A DNA stretch of 64,000 nucleotides from assembly GCA_964647255.1 (NCBI GenBank), contig CAZYGI010000004.1, positions 39,539 through 103,538 on the forward strand, given 5' to 3'. This stretch comes from CAWJEL01 sp964647255. GTDB lineage: Bacteria > Chloroflexota > Anaerolineae > CG2-30-64-16. A program made the translations under genes and the position numbers. Within the stretch, counting starts at the first letter, position 1; each line of letters begins with the position of its first letter. The notes under the pieces were generated by a model. It searched no databases. It saw only the letters and a program-made list of their open reading frames with translations, and was not told the DNA's origin. Below are positions 16,948 through 25,451 of this stretch, one piece after another.

Positions 16948-17517
16948 CTATCCCAGGATCAGCTCCGCAAGCGGCTTGCGCTGCTGTTGGGCCAACTCGC
17001 GCTGCTTGAACGGCTCCGGCAGTTGCTCCGGGTCGCCCAGGTGGCCGACCGCAATCATCGTCACCGGCTCGACGTCGGCCGGCAGGTTGAACAGCTCCCT
17101 CGCCTTTTCAGCCGAAAAGCCGCCCATGTTGTGCACGTACAGACCGAGCGCCGACGCCTGGGTCGTCAGGTTCCCGATCGCCAGGCCCAGATCATGCTGC
17201 GCATACTTGTTTGGCTTACCGGACGCCTCATAGTGTGTTTTGACCAGCGTCATGATCAAGACCGGCGCGCTGGCAGCCCAGGCCTGATTGCCCTCGAACA
17301 GGCAGTCGAACAGCTTCCGATAGCGCTCATCGTTGCCTTTGAGCGCGTAGATGAAGCGCCACGGCTGCTCATTGTTCGCCGAAGCGGCCCAGCGCCCGGC
17401 TTCAAGGAGCGTCAGAACTGTCTTCTCGTCAACCGGCCGGCTGGAGAAGGCGCGCGGGCTCCAGCGGCGGCGGATGAATTCATGGACATCATGTGAGAAC
17501 TGTGGTTGTGGTTTCAT
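16948..17517 (-). CDS. Nitroreductase-family FMN oxidoreductase
   Basis: A 189-residue NAD(P)H-dependent flavoprotein of the nitroreductase fold. The FMN-binding start RRRWSPRAFSSRPVDE carries the family RxSxRxF pattern, followed by EAGRWAASANNEQPWRF. The second flavin region is DLGLAIGNLTTQASALGL, and GHLGDPEQLP sits near the end. GGGAGGA precedes the ATG at 17517. Physiological substrates of this family vary widely (quinones, nitro compounds, nicotinamide analogues) and cannot be chosen here. Confidence 0.9.
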   Translation of the reverse strand: MKPQPQFSHDVHEFIRRRWSPRAFSSRPVDEKTVLTLLEAGRWAASANNEQPWRFIYALKGNDERYRKLFDCLFEGNQAWAASAPVLIMTLVKTHYEASGKPNKYAQHDLGLAIGNLTTQASALGLYVHNMGGFSAEKARELFNLPADVEPVTMIAVGHLGDPEQLPEPFKQRELAQQQRKPLAELILG

Positions 17518-17581
17518 GCAAATCCTCCCTGCGCGACATTATCGCCCGCGACCGGGCTGCGGTCAAAACGCAGGGCAGGAT

Positions 17582-18664
17582 TCAGCAGGCTTCGATCAGC
17601 ACGCACGCGGGCGACGGCACGGCGGCGCTGTGCCCGGTGGGCGTCAGCTTGCCCGTCTCGGCATCGACTCGGAATGTGACCAGCGAATCGCTGTCCTGGT
17701 TGGCCGCGACGAGCAGCCGGCCGTCCGGGCTGAGCGCAAAGTGACGCGGTGTGCGGCCCCGGGTCGGCTCGTGCCCGATCAGCGTCAGCGCGCTGCCGTC
17801 CGGCGCCACCGCGAAGAGCGCGATGCTGTCGTGCCGGCGGACGGAGGCATAGAGGAAGCGTCCGGCCGCGTCGAGCGCGATCTCGGAGCCGTCGCCGTCA
17901 ACACCGTCCGGCAGCAGGGGGACCCAGCCTTGCTCGGCCAGCACGCCTGTGTCCGGGTCGAATGCCAACAGTGACACCGTGGCGTCGAGCTCGTTGGCGC
18001 AGTAGATCCAACGGCCGCCGGGATGCAGCGCCAGGTGGCGCGGCCCAGCGCCGGGATGGATGGCGGCCCACGGCGGATCGTGCGACGCCAACGCGGGCTG
18101 CCCGGCCGCGAAACGATAAACCCAGACCCGGTCGCTGCCGAGATCAGGCACAAGCAGGTGTCGGCCCGTCAGATCGAAATAGACGCCGTGCGGGTGCGGC
18201 GCGGCCTGGCGCGCCGGGTTAGGGCCGGCGCCGATGTGCGGAACCAACTGGGTCAGGGACGCCAACCGGCCGTCACGCCCGATCGGCAGCACGGTGACGT
18301 CGCCGCTGTGATAGTTTGCGGTCAGCGCGCACCGGCCGGCGCGATCCACCGCGACGTGACACGACGCCGCACCGCCGGTGGGCTGCCGATTCAGCAGGGT
18401 CAGCGCGCCGCCGTCCGGCCCCGCGTCCACCGCGAACGCATGCAACGCGGCCTCGTCCGCCTCGCTGACCGCGTAGAGCTGCGGCTGCAGGGGATCGAAC
18501 GCCAGGAAGGTCGGGTTGACCAGGCGGGCAGCAAGCCCGTCGAAGGTCAGCGCGCCGTCCGCGTCGAGCCGAAAGCGATAAATCCCCTCGCCGTGGCCGT
18601 CCACGTGCGGCAGCCGCTGCGTGTAGGCGCCCACGTACGCGATAGACTCTCGGATTTGCGACAT
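17582..18664 (-). CDS. Lactonase family (beta-propeller, 6-phosphogluconolactonase-like)
   Basis: A 360-residue seven-bladed propeller of the YbhE/Pgl family. Blades show the repeated pattern of GRHLLVPDLGSDRVWVYRF and GRFLYASVRRHDSIALFAV, with ARQAAPHPHGVYFD and ALHPGGRWIYCANELDATVS matching conserved active-face segments. Family members hydrolyse 6-phosphogluconolactone or related lactones. No pentose-phosphate genes are adjacent, so the natural lactone is unproven. No signal peptide is present. Confidence 0.88.
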   Translation of the reverse strand: MSQIRESIAYVGAYTQRLPHVDGHGEGIYRFRLDADGALTFDGLAARLVNPTFLAFDPLQPQLYAVSEADEAALHAFAVDAGPDGGALTLLNRQPTGGAASCHVAVDRAGRCALTANYHSGDVTVLPIGRDGRLASLTQLVPHIGAGPNPARQAAPHPHGVYFDLTGRHLLVPDLGSDRVWVYRFAAGQPALASHDPPWAAIHPGAGPRHLALHPGGRWIYCANELDATVSLLAFDPDTGVLAEQGWVPLLPDGVDGDGSEIALDAAGRFLYASVRRHDSIALFAVAPDGSALTLIGHEPTRGRTPRHFALSPDGRLLVAANQDSDSLVTFRVDAETGKLTPTGHSAAVPSPACVLIEAC

Positions 18665-18691
18665 ACGCTACTTCTCTTTACGCAGCAAGAG

Positions 18692-18755
18692 GAAGATGCT
18701 TCGCTGGTGACTCGGAGTACCGCACTTTGAGTCGAAAAACCGCTCAGCATGACAC
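18692..18755 (+). repeat. Palindromic dispersed repeat, family A
   Basis: This copy runs from GAAGATGCTTCGCTGGTGAC to CCGCTCAGCATGACAC between the DinB and lactonase genes. It shows the same end motifs as the other copies with a shorter, diverged middle. Confidence 0.65.
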
Positions 18756-18818
18756 AACGACTGGCTGCCATAGCGGCAAGAGCCGCACCAAACGACCCAC
18801 GAGCATTGTGTTCAGACG

Positions 18819-19325
18819 CTATTCCGGCCGGTACGGGGCCTCGGCGTCAATATCGCCCACGAAGTCGGGCAGGCCGGTGTGGCCCAGCAGCTGCCGGACC
18901 GCCTGGTTCTCGCCGGTGTGATACCAGTAGTGGTAGATCGTGCGCAGGAGCAGCGACCCGAAGCGCAGCGTCTTGGACCAGCCAGGAATTTCGATGATCC
19001 GGTCCAGCGCCTCGGTGGTGAGGCCATCGAGCCACGGATCGGCCGCCCGGGTGATCGCCTCCCATGCAGGCCACACCTCGCTCAGCGCCGGGGTGGAGGC
19101 CGCCGCGCCGTAGGCGAACTGTTGGTTGATCTCGGGCAGCAGCAGGTAACCCTGGCCGCGGTGGAGCCAGTAGCGCTGCTCCTGCCACGCCAGGTGGCCT
19201 ACGTTCCAGGCGATGCAGTTCATCGGCATGAAGCGGCGCCGTGCCTCGTCGTCGGTCACGTCCGCCAGGCCGCGACGGAATTCGCTGCGCGCAAAGCCCA
19301 GTTGCAGCACGAGGGGATGTGTCAT
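18819..19325 (-). CDS. DinB-like (DUF664) four-helix protein
   Basis: A 168-residue DinB/YfiT-superfamily protein. The metal-binding histidines are in MNCIAWNVGHLAWQEQRYW (about residues 36-54) and TIYHYWYHTGENQAVRQLLG (about 129-148). Such proteins include thiol transferases and many uncharacterised stress proteins, so only the fold is predicted. The GTG or ATG near 19325 agrees with the usual N-terminus. Confidence 0.82.
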   Translation of the reverse strand: MTHPLVLQLGFARSEFRRGLADVTDDEARRRFMPMNCIAWNVGHLAWQEQRYWLHRGQGYLLLPEINQQFAYGAAASTPALSEVWPAWEAITRAADPWLDGLTTEALDRIIEIPGWSKTLRFGSLLLRTIYHYWYHTGENQAVRQLLGHTGLPDFVGDIDAEAPYRPE

Positions 19326-19419
19326 CGCTTGTCTCCTTCACGCGTATCTTTGCTGGCGTCTGTACGGACGCGCCCCGGATCAGCAGTCGGCGGAGGCCGA
19401 CATCGCAGCCGCCGGCTCC

Positions 19420-20010
19420 TCAGGCGCGACCTCGGTCGCCCTCTGCCTCTGCTTCGCCAAGTTTCCACCCCAACGCATACGCGCGCTTCAGCAGCTCCGG
19501 CTGGCCCTGGATCTCGCCCGCATCCGACGCACTGCCGTAGACGATCCCGGCGACATCGGCCTTGAGGTAGCGGCACATGTCCTGGAACGTCCGGATCGCG
19601 TTGATCGCACCGGAGGTATAGGGATCGCTGTCGCCGTACGTCAGGAGGAGGCCGAATTGCTTGCCGGCCAGCGCGCTGCCGTCAGGTCCTTGCAGCGCGT
19701 ACCAGCGGTCTATGCACAGCTTGGCCTGGCCGCTGAGCGTGAACCAATAGATCGGGCTGGCGATCACGATGGCATCGGCCGCGCGCAGCTTTGGGTACAG
19801 CATCTGCATGTCGTCGTTGATCACGCACTCCGCGGCGCCCTGGCAGAAGTCACACGCATCGCAGGGGCGGATGTCCAGCGCGTGCAGGTCGAAGCTCTCA
19901 ACCGCGGCGCCGGCATCCCGCGCGCCGGCCGCGACCTGATCGGCCAGGAGCGAGCTGTTCGCCCGCTTGCGAGGGCTGCTTTTCAGGATCAGGATTTGTC
20001 TGGGGGTCAT
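19420..20010 (-). CDS. Flavodoxin-fold NAD(P)H reductase with Cys motif (iron-sulfur flavoprotein type)
   Basis: A 196-residue protein with an FMN-binding loop ILKSSPRKRANSSLLADQV at the N-terminus and the ASPIYWFTLSGQAKLCIDRW segment of the NADPH-dependent FMN reductase family. Between them is PCDACDFCQGAAECV, a CX2CX2CX5C cluster that matches the compact 4Fe-4S motif of archaeal-type iron-sulfur flavoproteins. It may therefore carry both FMN and a cluster. The ATG at 20010 begins at the first strand; an upstream extension to 20070 reads into a repeat and is unlikely. Confidence 0.85.
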   Translation of the reverse strand: MTPRQILILKSSPRKRANSSLLADQVAAGARDAGAAVESFDLHALDIRPCDACDFCQGAAECVINDDMQMLYPKLRAADAIVIASPIYWFTLSGQAKLCIDRWYALQGPDGSALAGKQFGLLLTYGDSDPYTSGAINAIRTFQDMCRYLKADVAGIVYGSASDAGEIQGQPELLKRAYALGWKLGEAEAEGDRGRA

Positions 20011-20042
20011 AGACTCTCCTTGATTCTTAACAGGAAATCGTC

Positions 20043-20108
20043 TGTCATGCTGAACGAGTTGATGGCGCAAGGCGCGTTACGGCGAGGCGTCAGTGAAGCA
20101 TCTCGTTC
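20043..20108 (-). repeat. Palindromic dispersed repeat, family A (inverted copy)
   Basis: Read on the minus strand it starts CGAGATGCTTCACTGACGCC and ends TTCAGCATGACA, closely matching the copy at 49952-50013. Together with the next two entries it fills most of a 326-bp gap (20011-20336); a further partial copy lies at 20115-20170. The remainder of the gap shows no gene. Confidence 0.7.
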
Positions 20109-20114
20109 AGCGAC

Positions 20115-20170
20115 AAGACTCTTCGCTGACGTTGTGTCAGGACCGACGTCGAGCCGTTAGCCCGCTACTA
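20115..20170 (+). repeat. Partial family A repeat
   Basis: AGACTCTTCGCTGACG is followed by GAGCCGTTAGCCCGCT, but the terminal CAGAATGACA is replaced by unrelated bases. It is probably a decayed copy facing the inverted copy to its left. Confidence 0.5.
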
Positions 20171-20185
20171 AGAAACTGCGAGACG

Positions 20186-20248
20186 GATCCTTCGGCCTGA
20201 CAACCTTGCGCCGCTCACTCCGGTTAGGAATTCGGCCTCAGGATGACA
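20186..20248 (+). repeat. 63-bp dispersed repeat, family B
   Basis: This 63-bp sequence starting GATCCTTCGGCCTGACAACC and ending GGCCTCAGGATGACA recurs at 48426-48488 with only five differences by direct comparison. It shares the terminal CAGGATGACA with family A. Confidence 0.8.
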
Positions 20249-20336
20249 CAGCAAGTTGCTTGGCCAGAACATGCCGCACGGGCGGCCTGGGGTCTCAGAG
20301 TGACAGTCGCAAGTGTCTCGAAAGGCGCGGCATCCC

Positions 20337-21183
20337 TCAAACAGAATGCACCGTCTCGGATTGGCAGCGCGGACACAGGTAGCACGCGCCGCCGAGATAC
20401 TGGATCTTCTCGACCGACGCCCCGCAGACGGGACACGGTTGGCCGACGGCCCTGCTGTCCATCAGCCGGACGTAGCCGCCCGGCCGGCCGAAGAGGTCGG
20501 TCTCGTCGTTGCGGCCGCCCCCGGCGATCGCCGCAGCCACGGTCAGCCCGATGGCGTCGTACAGCCTGCGCCGCCGATCCGCGCTGAGATCGCCGATCGG
20601 GTGCTTCGGGTGCAGGCCGGCGCGGAACAGGATGTCCTGGCTGATGGCGTTGCCCAGGCCGGGGATGAGCTGCTCCTGCGTCAGCAGCCCTTTGACGCTC
20701 CGCTTTTCTCCCAACAGGAGAGAATCAATGAGCGCGGAGAAGTACTCGAAGGTGAACGCCGGCTCGACGGGCGTGGGCCGCATGTCTTTGACGTACTGCC
20801 GCTCAAGCTCCCGGCCCGCCTCGTGCAGCTCCATCGTGCCCCACATCTGAGTCATGGCGGTCAGCGCCGACCCGTCGGTGAACGCCAGCACCAGGTGATA
20901 TTTGCCGGGCAGCGCCGCGGCGGGGGGATGGTAGAGCAGCTTGCCGCCGCACTCGCCGAACAGCAGGACATAGCCGGGATTAAGCGGGATGAACAGCCAC
21001 TTCCCCCGCGCGCGCCGCGCCGACCATCTTGCCCCCCGCCAGCGCCGCAAACTCGTCGGGCTGCCGGTTGTACCAGACGAACTTGTGAGGCGAGTTGCCC
21101 AGGCGCCCCTGCCGGATCGTCTTGCCGGCCAGCGTCGCGTTGATTTGACCGGCCAGGGTCACGAACTCAGGTAGCTCGAACAT
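20337..21183 (-). pseudogene. Fpg/Nei-family DNA glycosylase relative, interrupted by a frameshift
   Basis: The 5' part (from the ATG at 21183) and the 3' part (from about 21010 to 20337) are in different frames of one gene. The first frame reads MFELPEFVTLAGQINATLAG and continues to KMVGAARAG, then falls out of frame in a run of GC dinucleotides followed by five Gs near 21003-21016. The other frame continues with KWLFIPLNPGYVLLFGECGG, the helix-two-turn-helix LLTQEQLIPGLGNAISQDIL and a complete zinc finger with CPVCG and CPRC. One extra base or two missing bases explains the break, either a real mutation or an assembly error. The position of the catalytic N-terminal Pro of Fpg/Nei is Phe here (MFELPE), as if from a non-canonical clade. 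Confidence 0.75.
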
Positions 21184-21200
21184 CGTGCATTGCTCCCAAC

Positions 21201-23162
21201 TCACCTTCCCGGGGCCGCCACACACCGAAAACCGATGAAATCGGCCTGAAGCGCCGGAAACTCGCTGGTGCGGGCCGCCGCGCGCAAGTTGATGTTGTAG
21301 CTGCCCCAGTCGCCCCCGCGAAACACCTTGCAGCAAGTCGCGGCCGCCGGTCCGGGCGGATTGCTGGCGGGTGAGCTGCCGTAATAGCGGCTGTCATACC
21401 AATCGTTGACCCACTCGTACACATTGCCGGCCATGTCCAGTGCGCCGTACGGGCTGGCCCCGGCCCAGCTGACGAGCGCGCGGGTGTCGCCGCCGCAGCC
21501 GTGGTAATTCGTCAACGCGCACGTCGGCGCTTCGTCACCCCACGGATAGGCGCGGGTGTCACTCGCCCCGCGCGCCGCTTTCTCCCACTCCGCCTCGGTC
21601 GGCAGCCGCTTCCCCGCCCACCGGCAGTACGCGTCCGCCTGGTCCCAATTGACATAGATCACCGGGTAGTTGGCATACGCGAGGTTGTCGTAGTAGGAGG
21701 CATGAGTGGCGGACCGGTTGTCCGCCGGCGGCGTGCAGCCGCCTGCCGCCACGCACTGAGCATATTGGGCGTTGGTCACTTCCGTGCGGTCAATGCGGTA
21801 GGCGTCCAGATAGACGGTATGCAACGGCAGCTCTTCGGAAAAGCACGACCAGCCGCCGTTGTGCGCCGGGTCGCAGCCCATTTGAAACGCGCCGGCGGGC
21901 ACGTCTACCATGGCGCCCGTGGCTGTAGTGGTGGGGGTGGCCGTCGGCGTCGCGGTCGGCGCCGGTGTATAGGTGCGGGTGGCCGTCGGCGTCGCGGTCG
22001 GCGTGCCGGTGACGGCAGCCTGGGTCGCCGTGGGCGTGGCGCTGGGCGACGGGGCAAACGGGATCGGCTTCAGGACGAGCGGCAGGTACGCCTTGCGCTT
22101 CTGCGCTGCGGAACCCTGGGTGGCGTACTTCAAGTCGCCGTTGGTCCGGTCAAAGTATGCGATGTGGATTCTGCCCTGCGAATCCGCAGCAATGGAGCCG
22201 TATTCGCCCACTTTGGCGGACATGCAATCCAGATAGGCCGCTTGCAGCGAGCCGGACGCATCGGTGAAATAGCGGAGACAACTGTTCTGCAGGCCCGCGA
22301 TGTGCGATTTATCCTGTGCGTCCACGGCCAGCGCCATGAACTCCGTCCCGCTGAGCACCGCCACGACGAGTTGTCCGGTGGACTTAACCGCCAGGTAACG
22401 GTTGCTGTAGTACACGGGCTGCGCGCCGCCCATTTGGATGTAGCTGCACGCCCAGGTCCCGGTCTTGTTCGTCGCATACGCCAGGTTGCCCGAAACGTTG
22501 AAGGCGACGTAAACTTTGTTGTTGGCGTCGGTCGCCACGGAAGGGGAACGCAGCGTGATCGCGCCCGTCATGCAAGTGGGCAGTTCGGTCGTCACGACCT
22601 GGAACGATCCGCCGCTGTTGTTCGCGTACCACATTTGGTGATACACGTATCCCGACCGGTAGACGACCGGGAGGGCCACATGAACCACATCGTTCTTGTC
22701 AACCGCCAACGAGATGCCACCGGCGGGCGTGGGGCTGTAACCGATGGACTGGGTGGTCCAGGCCCCGGTGAGATCGCGGATGGCGACCCGCGGGTTGGTG
22801 GGACTGAAGTAGGCGATATAGACCTTGCCGGCGGAGTCCACCCCAATGGCCGTGTTGTCCAGGCCGCTCGCAGGACCGACGCTGGTGGTCATCCAGTCGC
22901 CGGTTGTATTGGTGGCATACTTCAGGACATGATTGGTGTTGTCAATATAGCTGATGTGGACCTTGTTGTTCTTATCCACCGCGGTGGAAGTGAAGTAGCC
23001 CACATCACCCGTGCTATCCAGTATCGAGATCTGCCAGGTGTCCTGGGGATCGGCGGCTGGAGCCGCAGCGCCGCCTGCGGCCCCGGCAGGGTACGCGCTC
23101 AGACAGGGCGCCAACAAGAGAACGAACAGCACGATAAACATGTGGCGGCGATACGCTGGCAT
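21201..23162 (-). CDS. Secreted protein: beta-propeller-like repeats, Thr/Pro linker and formylglycine-enzyme-like (SUMF1) domain
   Basis: A 653-residue exported protein with a signal peptide (about residues 8-28). Residues 45-360 contain repeated units of the type VDKNNKVHISYIDNTNHVLKY and DSQGRIHIAYFDRTNGDLKY, suggesting a propeller. KAYLPLVLK follows at about residue 363, then a linker of TPT/TAT repeats to about residue 425. The C-terminal domain has the FGE-sulfatase fold motifs VPAGAFQMGCD, DRTEVTNAQYAQCV, RLPTEAEWEKAARG, GNVYEWVNDWY and FRGGDWG. Catalytic FGE cysteines are not assured, and many SUMF1 proteins are non-catalytic. It sits beside another secreted protein with the same YLPLVLK motif. 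Confidence 0.85.
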   Translation of the reverse strand: MPAYRRHMFIVLFVLLLAPCLSAYPAGAAGGAAAPAADPQDTWQISILDSTGDVGYFTSTAVDKNNKVHISYIDNTNHVLKYATNTTGDWMTTSVGPASGLDNTAIGVDSAGKVYIAYFSPTNPRVAIRDLTGAWTTQSIGYSPTPAGGISLAVDKNDVVHVALPVVYRSGYVYHQMWYANNSGGSFQVVTTELPTCMTGAITLRSPSVATDANNKVYVAFNVSGNLAYATNKTGTWACSYIQMGGAQPVYYSNRYLAVKSTGQLVVAVLSGTEFMALAVDAQDKSHIAGLQNSCLRYFTDASGSLQAAYLDCMSAKVGEYGSIAADSQGRIHIAYFDRTNGDLKYATQGSAAQKRKAYLPLVLKPIPFAPSPSATPTATQAAVTGTPTATPTATRTYTPAPTATPTATPTTTATGAMVDVPAGAFQMGCDPAHNGGWSCFSEELPLHTVYLDAYRIDRTEVTNAQYAQCVAAGGCTPPADNRSATHASYYDNLAYANYPVIYVNWDQADAYCRWAGKRLPTEAEWEKAARGASDTRAYPWGDEAPTCALTNYHGCGGDTRALVSWAGASPYGALDMAGNVYEWVNDWYDSRYYGSSPASNPPGPAAATCCKVFRGGDWGSYNINLRAAARTSEFPALQADFIGFRCVAAPGR

Positions 23163-23270
23163 GTATGTCCTGCGGCTATGACGGGCGCACCCGGCGCCTG
23201 CTGAGGCGAGACGCCTGCCGTTGAGCTGACGTGCGGGCGCTCAACCATCCGTCAAACCCGCCATACGTTT

Positions 23271-24593
23271 CTACTTCAGCACGAGCGGCAGGTAGGTCCG
23301 CGGCGGCCGCCCCGGATTGCGCGTGGCCGTGGCGGTGGGTGTCGCAGCGGGACGCGTGGTCGTGGCGGTAGGCGTCGCGGCTGGGCGCGTGGCCGTCGGC
23401 GTCGGGGTCATGCTGCTGCGATATCCCGGCTCGCTGAGGCTCGGCTCGCTGCAAAAGCCGGTTGTACACGCCTTGATCCAGTAGTAGTGGGGCACGCCGG
23501 GCGAAGCGCCCGTGTCATCGAACAGGGTGGCCGCGGGCGTCGCCACCTCCGTTCGGGCGCCCGCCGGTGAAAGGGCGCGCAGGACCGAATAGAAGGTGGC
23601 GCCGGCGGACGCGTTCCAGGTCACGCGCACCTTGTCGGGATAGGTCCCATCGCTGGCCTGAACGCCTGTCGGCGCGGTCAACGCGCGGTAGCCGTTGTCC
23701 GGGCTGCTGTCTTGACTGCAAATGCTCTCATCGCTGTTGCAGGCTTTGATCTGGTACGCATACGACACGCCCGGAGCGGCGCCCGGATCATCGAAAGGCG
23801 GACTCGCAGCGGCGCCGATCTTCACAGCGCCGCCGCCCGTGGTCGGCGTGCGCCAAATCTGATAGCGTGAAGCGTTGGCCGACCCGAACCAGGTGACGCG
23901 CACTTTATCGGTGTACGTGCCGTCGGAGGCCGTGACCCCCGACGGCGGTGCAAAGTTGCGGTAGCCGGTATCCGGCCCGCCGAAATGGCTCTCATCAATG
24001 GGCGCAACGGCCTTGACCCAATAGTAATAGATCGTCCCGCGCAGCGCGTTGGTGTCGTCGTAGCTGGTCGTCGTCAAATCAGCGATGGATGTGTTGTAGC
24101 CCGCGTCGCTGGTTCCGCGATAAAGGGTGTAGGAGGTAGCTGATTGAACGGATGACCAGTTGATCCGCACCTTGTCGGAATAAGTGCCATCACTGGCGCT
24201 GACGGTCGGCGTATCGAGGCCGCGGAAGCCGGAGTCAGGCGTCGCCTCGTCCAGATCGGTGCAACTCATGCTGTTCACGCACGCGATGACCCAGTAGTAG
24301 TGGATCTGAAGCCCGCCCCACGCGCTATAGTCCTCGTAGAACGTCGCTGCCGCCAGCGCGAGGCTGGTCTTATTCCCATCGAGGCTGTTGGCGCGGAAAA
24401 TGCGATAGTCCGTGGCGCCCGCCGAGGCGTTCCAGGTGATCTTGACCATGTACGAATAGGTGCCGTCGGAGGCCCTGACGTTGGCCGGCGCCGGCGGCGC
24501 CGGATCGGGCGCGATATGGCGGGTCGAAGCGGCGGTGGAGAGCAGTCCGCAGGCGAGCACCACGATCAGGCTGAGTGGCAAGCTTGGTTTCAT
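23271..24593 (-). CDS. Secreted protein with four fibronectin III-like repeats and C-terminal YLPLVLK motif
   Basis: A 440-residue exported protein with a signal peptide (about residues 1-24). Four repeats of about 90 residues each open with an ASDGTY segment: VRASDGTYSYMVKITW, VSASDGTYSDKVRINW, VTASDGTYTDKVRVTW and VQASDGTYPDKVRVTW. Each is followed by a YxxYR strand and a YYYWVKA-like strand, the pattern of FnIII domains. A Thr/Pro-rich linker and the terminal TYLPLVLK follow. It is probably a surface-displayed adhesin or carbohydrate-associated protein. The ATG at 24593 begins exactly at the signal peptide. It is transcribed toward the SUMF1-domain gene 108 bp away. Confidence 0.82.
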   Translation of the reverse strand: MKPSLPLSLIVVLACGLLSTAASTRHIAPDPAPPAPANVRASDGTYSYMVKITWNASAGATDYRIFRANSLDGNKTSLALAAATFYEDYSAWGGLQIHYYWVIACVNSMSCTDLDEATPDSGFRGLDTPTVSASDGTYSDKVRINWSSVQSATSYTLYRGTSDAGYNTSIADLTTTSYDDTNALRGTIYYYWVKAVAPIDESHFGGPDTGYRNFAPPSGVTASDGTYTDKVRVTWFGSANASRYQIWRTPTTGGGAVKIGAAASPPFDDPGAAPGVSYAYQIKACNSDESICSQDSSPDNGYRALTAPTGVQASDGTYPDKVRVTWNASAGATFYSVLRALSPAGARTEVATPAATLFDDTGASPGVPHYYWIKACTTGFCSEPSLSEPGYRSSMTPTPTATRPAATPTATTTRPAATPTATATRNPGRPPRTYLPLVLK

Positions 24594-24630
24594 CGCCGTA
24601 TTCCTTTCGTTGAGGCTGCTCGTTATCGGA

Positions 24631-25431
24631 TCAGCCTTCATCCTCCGCATACCCGACGTACAGCGCCATCGGCGCGATCTCGACAAAGCCGTGTTTGCGG
24701 CAGATCGGCGCGGAGGTGGCCCGCACGGCCTGGATGATGGCCGCCTCGAGGCCGTCCTGCCGCGCATCGGCCAGCCGCCGCGCCAGCAGGCTGGTGTAGA
24801 TGCCGTAGCCGCGAAAATCGGGCAGGGTCGCAGCCGACAACAGCAGCGCAACGGGCAGGTCGGGCATGTAGAGCATGCCGGCGGTCGCCACCGGGTGCTC
24901 CACCCCCTCGACGAACGCCAGGTAGACCCGGCGCATGATCGGCTCCGGGCTGAGGAACAGCGCCTCGGTCATCGCGAAGGTGCGCTCGGCAGGGATCTCC
25001 ATCGCATCGGCCAGCGTGTAAATCGCGGCTTCCAGGTCCTCGCCGGTCGCCTCGTGGACGTAGACCGCGGGGTTGGTCGCGATGGGCCGGCCCAGGTCGG
25101 CGTGGACCATGCCGGCCATCTCGACCGACCGGACGAGGCCCGCGGCCTCCAGCCGGCCGGGGAGATCGAACGGCGTCGAGAGCGGGCCGACCAGCCAGCC
25201 GAACTCCTTGCGCCAGCCGGCGTAGATCTCGCGCACCTGCCAGATCGTCTCGTCAGCGTTGCCCTCGTCCAGCGTCGCCGCGCCGACCAGGTTGGCGAAC
25301 GGGTCCGAGTCGGCCGTGATGCGGCCCTGGACGCCGGGCACGTCCAGCCGCTCCACCCGGTCCGGCAGCGCCGGCACGAGGAAGAGGCTGGTCTCCAACG
25401 CCCAAAGGAGGGTCTGTTCGTCAATGCTCAT
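24631..25431 (-). CDS. GNAT-family N-acetyltransferase
   Basis: A 266-residue protein whose C-terminal half carries the GNAT core. VATAGMLYMPDLPVALLLSA forms strand 4, and the acetyl-CoA loop is LPDFRGYGIYTSLLARRLADA (R/Q-x-x-G-x-G/A type). ICRKHGFVEI is the final strand. The N-terminal half is less conserved and has no recognised domain. The ATG at 25431 was chosen over an Arg/Gly-rich 47-residue extension that overlaps the next gene. The substrate is unknown. Confidence 0.8.
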   Translation of the reverse strand: MSIDEQTLLWALETSLFLVPALPDRVERLDVPGVQGRITADSDPFANLVGAATLDEGNADETIWQVREIYAGWRKEFGWLVGPLSTPFDLPGRLEAAGLVRSVEMAGMVHADLGRPIATNPAVYVHEATGEDLEAAIYTLADAMEIPAERTFAMTEALFLSPEPIMRRVYLAFVEGVEHPVATAGMLYMPDLPVALLLSAATLPDFRGYGIYTSLLARRLADARQDGLEAAIIQAVRATSAPICRKHGFVEIAPMALYVGYAEDEG

Positions 25432-25451
25432 TTTTGCTGCACCATGACCGA

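Noticed and set aside
21900..22030. Short tandem GC-rich repeats considered as a CRISPR or minisatellite
   Set aside because: They encode the Thr/Pro/Ala linker of the secreted SUMF1 protein and have no spacer structure.
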